Assembly: GCF_009834025.1 (NCBI RefSeq) | Contig: NZ_CP047156.1 | Coordinates: forward strand, 3,928,067 to 3,992,066 | Length of the DNA stretch: 64,000 nucleotides | Origin: Epidermidibacterium keratini | GTDB taxonomy: Bacteria; Actinomycetota; Actinomycetes; Mycobacteriales; Antricoccaceae | Direction: 5' to 3' | Notes under the pieces: model-generated | Seen by the model: only the letters and a program-made list of their open reading frames with translations | Told to the model about the DNA's origin: nothing | The model's database searches: none | Shown: piece by piece, positions 57,437-64,000 of the stretch | Numbering within the stretch: position 1 is the stretch's first letter | How the letters are laid out: each line of letters starts with the position of its first letter | Made by a program: the position numbers and the translations under genes

Positions 57437-58998
57437 CCAGCATCGAGCAGAACGAGCCCGCCGTGGTCATCATCGGCTCGGGCGCGGGCGGCGGCACCAT
57501 CGCGCACGAGCTGACCACGCAGGGCGTCGACTGTGTGCTGTTGGAGGCCGGCCCGCACCTGACCGCCGACGACTACGAGAACGACGAGTGGCGCGCCTTC
57601 AACCAGATGGCCTGGCTCGACGACCGGACCACGAGCGGTTCGTGGCGCGTGGCCAACGACTTTCCCAATCTGCCGGCCTGGATCGTCAAGGCGGTCGGTG
57701 GCTCGACGACGCACTGGTCGGGCGCGACGCCGCGGTTCATGGCTCATGAGTTTGCCGCGCGGACGACGTACGGCGACATCGACGGCGCTAATCTGCTCGA
57801 CTGGCCGGTCACCTTGGCCGAGCTTGCGCCGTGGTACGACCGTGCTGAGCAGGCGATCGGCTCGACCCACCGACACGGCCGGCCGCCGCTGCCGGCCAAC
57901 AACAACTACAAGGTGATGGCCAACGGCGCCGAGCGCGCGGGCTACAAGTACTACGCCACCGGCCCTTATGGCACCAATGCCACGCCGTACGACGACCGCC
58001 CGGCGTCGATCCAGGACGGCTTCAACTTCCAAGGCGACAAGAACGGCTCGAAATGGTCGACGCTGGTGCGCGAGATCCCGCGGGCGCTTGCGACCGGACA
58101 CCTCGATCTGCGCCCGGAGTGTCAGGCCGTCCGCATCACCCATGACGCATCCGGCACCGTCGATGGTGTGGAGTATCTCGATGCCGCAGGCAATCTGCAC
58201 AAACAGGCGGCGCGCGTGGTGTGCGTTGCCGGCAACTCCATCGAGACGCCGCGGCTGCTGCTCATGAGCGCAAGCTCGCAGCACCCGGGCGGGCTGGCCA
58301 ACTCCTCGGGGCAGGTCGGGCGCAACTACATGCGTCACACGACCGGCTCGGCGTACGCGACCTTCGAGAACCCGGTGCGGATGTATCGCGGCGAGACGAT
58401 GGCCGGGATCATCGCCGACGAAGCCAAGCACGACCCGTCTCGCGGGTTTGCCGGTGGCTACTACATGGAGACGCTGTCGCTGGGGCCGGCATTCCTCGCA
58501 AGCTTCGTCGAACCCGGCGAGTGGGGGCGCTCCTTCACCGAGAAGCTCGATGCCTACGAGCGCACCGCGGGCATGTGGATCGTCGGTGAGGACATGCCGC
58601 AGGAGAGCAACGCGATCACGCTCAACACCGACCAGAAGGACGCGCACGGACTGCCGACGCCCAACGTGCATTTCGATGACCACCCCAACGACGTCGCGAT
58701 GCGCGAGCACGGATATGCCGCCGCCGATGAGGTGTACGGCGCGGTCGGGGCACTGTCGGTGCACCACACCCCGCCGTACCCCTCGACGCACAACCTCGGG
58801 ACCGCCCGGATGAGCGAGCGCCCCGAAGACGGGGTGGTCAACGGCTATGGCCGGGCGCACGACGTACCCAACCTGTTTGTCTCCGACGGGTCGGTGATGA
58901 CCACCGGTGGCGCGGCCAACCCGACGCTGACCATCGTCGCGCTGGCGATGCGCCAAGCCGACCACATCATGAATCAGATGAAATCCGGTGAACTCTAG
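57433..58998 (+). CDS. GMC-family oxidoreductase (gluconate 2-dehydrogenase-like large subunit)
   Basis: The 521-aa flavoprotein has an N-terminal FAD motif VVIIGSGAGGGTIAHELT, KAVGGSTTHWSGATPRF, an internal GNSIETPRLLL, and the C-terminal GMC signature: THNLGTARM with the catalytic His, then GGAANPTLTIVAL with the second catalytic residue Asn. It is coupled to the subunit-3 gene and preceded by AAAGGAG. No cytochrome c subunit gene follows, so the electron acceptor is unknown. The substrate is a sugar, sugar acid or alcohol. Confidence 0.9.
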   Translation: MTSIEQNEPAVVIIGSGAGGGTIAHELTTQGVDCVLLEAGPHLTADDYENDEWRAFNQMAWLDDRTTSGSWRVANDFPNLPAWIVKAVGGSTTHWSGATPRFMAHEFAARTTYGDIDGANLLDWPVTLAELAPWYDRAEQAIGSTHRHGRPPLPANNNYKVMANGAERAGYKYYATGPYGTNATPYDDRPASIQDGFNFQGDKNGSKWSTLVREIPRALATGHLDLRPECQAVRITHDASGTVDGVEYLDAAGNLHKQAARVVCVAGNSIETPRLLLMSASSQHPGGLANSSGQVGRNYMRHTTGSAYATFENPVRMYRGETMAGIIADEAKHDPSRGFAGGYYMETLSLGPAFLASFVEPGEWGRSFTEKLDAYERTAGMWIVGEDMPQESNAITLNTDQKDAHGLPTPNVHFDDHPNDVAMREHGYAAADEVYGAVGALSVHHTPPYPSTHNLGTARMSERPEDGVVNGYGRAHDVPNLFVSDGSVMTTGGAANPTLTIVALAMRQADHIMNQMKSGEL

Positions 58999-59013
58999 GC
59001 TAAGTTCTGCAAG

Positions 59014-59910
59014 ATGCGGACCTTGGGACGACATCTCGTAGCACTCGCACTCTGCCTGCCGCTGCTGGTCGCGTGCGGCGGCGACGCCGCGACCCCGCCC
59101 GAGTCGACATCCAGCGAGACATCGACGACCTCCGACCCGTCGGCGTCGGCCTCGGGGACAGCGGGTTCGGGCGATCAGACCATCGACGTCGATGGCGCGC
59201 AGGTCGCCACCTCGTGCAGCGGCCCGGAAGACTCCGACGGCCCGACCGTCGTCCTGCTGGCCGGCATGCCCGACCCGCTCACGACGTTTGCCGACCTGCA
59301 GGCCTCGATCGCGCAGTCGGCTCGGGTGTGCAGCTACGACCGACTTGGTGAGGGCACGAGCTCGCCGCCAGCGGATCAGCAGTCGCTCGCCGACATTGCG
59401 ACCTTCTTGGACAAAGTCCTTGCGGCACAAGGGATCGACGGCGACGTGCTCCTGGTCGGTCACTCGTTGGGCGGGCTGGTCGCCGCCCAGTTTGCCCAGC
59501 AGTACCAAGACCGTACGGCGGGGCTGCTCCTTCTCGATGCGACGCCGCCGTCGATGGTCCAGGCCATCCTGACGCTTATCCCGGACACCGCGACCGACAT
59601 TGCGGCCGCCGTGCGCGGCGAGATGCTCGCGCTGTCAACCGGTGAGAATCCCGAGAAGCTTGTCTATCAAGGCGAGGCGATCGGCAGCGTCGGCGACGTC
59701 CCGCTGGTCGCGATCCGCCACGGGCAGCCGATCTTTGCGCAGGTTCCGACGTACGGCGAGGGCATCGAGCAGGCGTGGGTGAGCGGGCAGGATACCTGGC
59801 CGACGCTGAGCAGTGACGGCACCCTGCTCGTGGCCGAGTCCAGTGGCCACTACATCTACCGCGACCAGCCCGACCTGGTCCTCGAACAGGTCACCGCGCT
59901 CCTGGACTAG
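59014..59910 (+). CDS. Alpha/beta hydrolase lipoprotein
   Basis: The 298-aa exported protein has a signal sequence with lipobox LLVAC (Cys about 21) and a Ser/Thr-rich linker (about 28-53). An alpha/beta hydrolase domain follows: VVLLAGMPDP oxyanion region, nucleophile GHSLGG (about 149-154), and a late His in SSGHYIY. TAAGTT lies 7 nt before the ATG, suggesting a leaderless transcript. Substrate unknown; it is anchored outside the membrane. Confidence 0.88.
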   Translation: MRTLGRHLVALALCLPLLVACGGDAATPPESTSSETSTTSDPSASASGTAGSGDQTIDVDGAQVATSCSGPEDSDGPTVVLLAGMPDPLTTFADLQASIAQSARVCSYDRLGEGTSSPPADQQSLADIATFLDKVLAAQGIDGDVLLVGHSLGGLVAAQFAQQYQDRTAGLLLLDATPPSMVQAILTLIPDTATDIAAAVRGEMLALSTGENPEKLVYQGEAIGSVGDVPLVAIRHGQPIFAQVPTYGEGIEQAWVSGQDTWPTLSSDGTLLVAESSGHYIYRDQPDLVLEQVTALLD

Positions 59911-59927
59911 CCATCGCTTGGCGCTCC

Positions 59928-59989
59928 TGACCCACGTAGGGCGCCTCGACCCCACGTATATCTGGGGTCGAGGCACTCCACGTGGGTCA
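59928..59989. terminator. Long two-part hairpin after the hydrolase gene
   Basis: Outer 10-bp arms TGACCCACGT/ACGTGGGTCA and inner 12-bp arms GCCTCGACCCCA/TGGGGTCGAGGC are separated by small bulges. It lies between the hydrolase gene and the convergent GNAT remnant. Confidence 0.75.
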
Positions 59990-60008
59990 CTGCTCGGGCT
60001 GATGCGCT

Positions 60009-60254
60009 CAGGAACGCTCCGCGGCGCGCCACTCGTCGGCGAGCAGGGCGTACTGCATGCCATCGAGCCAGCGTCCGTCACGATGCAGCGAGTCGGCGAT
60101 GTTGTAGGCCTCCCGACGCATTCCGAGGCGTTCCATCAGCTTCCACGAGGCGGTGTTGTCGGCGAAGCAGAGCGCGACGACGCGGCGTCGCCGGTCTGAT
60201 CGTCAGCCGGTCGGTCACCATGGGCAAGTCGAGATTGGCAAGGCCACGCGTCAT
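60009..60254 (-). pseudogene. RimJ/RimL-type GNAT acetyltransferase remnant (internal deletion)
   Basis: The minus strand starts with MTRGLANLDLPMVTDRLTIR, the first strand of a GNAT enzyme. It then jumps, out of frame, to a typical C-terminal end: VALCFADNTASWKLMERLGM followed by RREAYNIADSL, and stops after DEWRAAERS. About 100 residues of the acetyl-CoA-binding middle are missing and the frame changes at the junction near 60185. The gene is dead. Confidence 0.8.
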
Positions 60255-60289
60255 GCCCTGACGCTATCGTCGGCGTCGAGGTGATTTTT

Positions 60290-61585
60290 ATGGGTGAGGC
60301 TCAGCAGCAGGTCGGCGCGATCGCGTCCGGACAGACAAGTTCCGTAGCAGCAACACAGGCCATGATCGAGCGGATCGAGGCTGGTGACGGTGAGATCAAC
60401 GCAGTGGTGGTCCGCGACTTCGACCGCGCGTTAGAGCAGGCGGCGTACGCCGATCAGCGGCTCGCGGCCGGCGAGCGCGCGCCCCTGTTGGGCTTGCCGA
60501 TGACGGTCAAGGAAAGCATCGACATCGCCGGACTGCGATCCACCTGGGGGATGCCCGAGCACGCCGATCACGTCGCGAGCCGCGATGCCGTCGTCGTCGA
60601 CCGGTTGCGCGCTGCCGGAGCGGTGATCGTCGGCAAAACCAACGTCTCCCCCGCCCTGGCTGACTTGCAGGCGGTCAACGAGGTATACGGCGCCACCCAC
60701 AACCCCTACCTGCACGGGCGCACGCCGGGCGGCTCATCGGGAGGCTCTGCCGCGGCGCTCGCCGCGGGGTTCACGAGCCTGGAGGTCGGCAGCGACATCG
60801 GCGGGTCGATCCGCCTCCCGGCGGGATTCTGCGGGGTATGGGGCCTGAAGCCGACGTACGGCGCGGTCTCCATGCAAGGTCACTACTTGCCCGGCACCGA
60901 CGGCGCCGACCTGCCACTCGGTGTCGGCGGCCCGCTCGCCCGCTCGGCCGACGACCTCGCGCTGCTGCTGTCGGTGCTGGCCGACCATCCGCTCGCCGGC
61001 CCGCGCAACCTCGACACGCCACGGGTCGCCGTGGTCGCACCGCACCCCGTCGCCCCGATCGGAGCCGATGTGGCCGCGGCCGTGGATGCCACCGTCGCCG
61101 CGCTGGAGGCGCTCGGCGCGCAGATCGACCGTGCGCCGCAGCTGCCTGACCTACAGACCGACAACCGGCGATACGTCAAGCTCCTCAACACCGCCCTTGC
61201 CCACGGCGCTTCTGCCCCCGGGCGCGAACCGTTGAGCGCCTCGGACTGGCTGGACCTGCTCGATGAGCAGGCGCGGGCGGCCCGCGCGTGGGACGACGTA
61301 CTCGCCGACCGCTACGACTACGTGCTGGCCCCGACGTTCAGCCGTACGGCATTCCCGATCGACGACACCGACATCGCCGGCCGCACCCTCGATGTCGACG
61401 GCGAGGCGGTGCCGTGTGCCACGCAGCTCGCCTGGGCCGGCATGGCGACCTACTCCGGCCTGCCGGCGGTGAGCTTCCCGGCCGGTCGCGGCAACGACGA
61501 CCTGCCGATCGGGCTGCAGCTGATCGGGCCGCGCCACGGCGATCTCGACGTCATCGACCTCGCTGCGCGGGTGGCGCGCGGTTAG
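60290..61585 (+). CDS. Amidase (amidase signature family)
   Basis: The 431-aa serine amidase has the Ser-cisSer-Lys triad visible: the lysine in LPMTVKESIDIAG (about 78), the Gly/Ser-rich stretch GGSSGGSAAALAAG with the cis-Ser, and the nucleophile region GSDIGGSIRLPAGFCG. The ATG at 60290 has GAGG eight nt upstream; an in-frame GTG lies 9 nt earlier. Physiological substrate unknown. It is monocistronic and convergent with gcvP across a P1 hairpin. Confidence 0.93.
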   Translation: MGEAQQQVGAIASGQTSSVAATQAMIERIEAGDGEINAVVVRDFDRALEQAAYADQRLAAGERAPLLGLPMTVKESIDIAGLRSTWGMPEHADHVASRDAVVVDRLRAAGAVIVGKTNVSPALADLQAVNEVYGATHNPYLHGRTPGGSSGGSAAALAAGFTSLEVGSDIGGSIRLPAGFCGVWGLKPTYGAVSMQGHYLPGTDGADLPLGVGGPLARSADDLALLLSVLADHPLAGPRNLDTPRVAVVAPHPVAPIGADVAAAVDATVAALEALGAQIDRAPQLPDLQTDNRRYVKLLNTALAHGASAPGREPLSASDWLDLLDEQARAARAWDDVLADRYDYVLAPTFSRTAFPIDDTDIAGRTLDVDGEAVPCATQLAWAGMATYSGLPAVSFPAGRGNDDLPIGLQLIGPRHGDLDVIDLAARVARG

Positions 61586-61586
61586 C

Positions 61587-61625
61587 GCGTAGCGTTTCGG
61601 TCACTCGGTGACTGAAACGCTACGC
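61587..61625. terminator. Long hairpin between convergent amidase and gcvP (family P1)
   Basis: Arms GCGTAGCGTTTCGGTCAC and GTGACTGAAACGCTACGC, with one mismatch, begin 2 bp after the amidase stop. The palindrome is nearly identical to 35626-35666. Confidence 0.8.
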
Positions 61626-61634
61626 ACTAAGCCA

Positions 61635-64000
<2,366 letters not shown>

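Noticed and set aside
57271-59508. A 745-codon minus-strand open frame opposite the GMC and hydrolase genes
   Set aside because: It is antisense to genes with full catalytic motifs and shows low-complexity Arg/Gly/Val composition.

Overview
The window is high-GC DNA from an actinobacterium. The markers are RbpA, WhiA, OpcA, mycothione reductase, a mycothiol-synthase-like acetyltransferase, OtsA/OtsB and RapZ-YvcK-WhiA, together with frequent GTG/TTG starts. Genus cannot be fixed from sequence alone; a Frankiales/Geodermatophilales-like soil or surface organism is a guess. No rRNA, tRNA, CRISPR, transposase or prophage gene was seen.

Layout. 1-3.5 kb: Fe-S assembly genes sufR-sufB-sufD (minus strand, sufD cut by the window edge). 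3.5-7.4 kb: a CBS protein, a membrane protein, and heme A/heme O synthesis (ctaA, ctaB). 7.7-16.1 kb: one plus-strand pentose-phosphate operon tkt-tal-pgi-zwf-opcA-pgl. 16.1-19.5 kb: a short UvrA paralogue divergent from a WYL regulator. 19.6-23.6 kb: an MFS transporter, rbpA, secG, and an amide channel plus formamidase pair. 23.8-34.4 kb: the conserved uvrC-rapZ-yvcK-(insert)-whiA-gap-pgk-tpiA block on the minus strand. The insert between yvcK and whiA holds a TiaS-like protein coupled to a glycine-rich lipoprotein, and an orphan membrane protein. 34.6-39.5 kb: a double-GNAT acetyltransferase, uvrA with a basic tail, and a metallo-hydrolase. 39.5-42.2 kb: a compact surface module with a SipW-type signal peptidase fused to a LamG domain, its TasA/camelysin-like substrate, and a MarR regulator. 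42.4-44.6 kb: trehalose synthesis (otsA-otsB). 44.6-48.3 kb: lysine catabolism (LysR regulator, lysine 6-dehydrogenase, aminoadipate-semialdehyde dehydrogenase). 48.3-53.6 kb: DUF1992, an M50-like protein, cysK-cysE, mycothione reductase and an ion-channel-like protein. 53.7-64 kb: coaA, a frameshifted SDR, a monooxygenase, an IclR regulator, a gluconate-dehydrogenase-like pair, a lipoprotein hydrolase, a GNAT remnant, an amidase and gcvP (cut by the edge).

How the genes work together. Several blocks are single pathways: central carbon (glycolysis gap-pgk-tpiA and the pentose phosphate operon), sulfur to cysteine (cysK-cysE) next to mycothiol redox (mtr), lysine to aminoadipate, and trehalose. 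The strongest candidate for a little-described system is the SipW-LamG/TasA-like pair. The peptidase polypeptide carries the same SATTD processing-region motif as its presumed substrate, so it may process itself and leave a lectin-like domain outside the cell. The second candidate is the bacterial TiaS-like protein that lacks the tRNA-binding modules.

Non-coding structure is rich. Long perfect hairpins sit between convergent gene pairs and fall into at least two sequence families. A 41-bp dispersed repeat occurs twice with nested dyads. The 3' end of whiA is copied in 69-bp tandem units. About ten genes have a TANNNT box 6-7 nt before the start codon, which suggests leaderless mRNAs.
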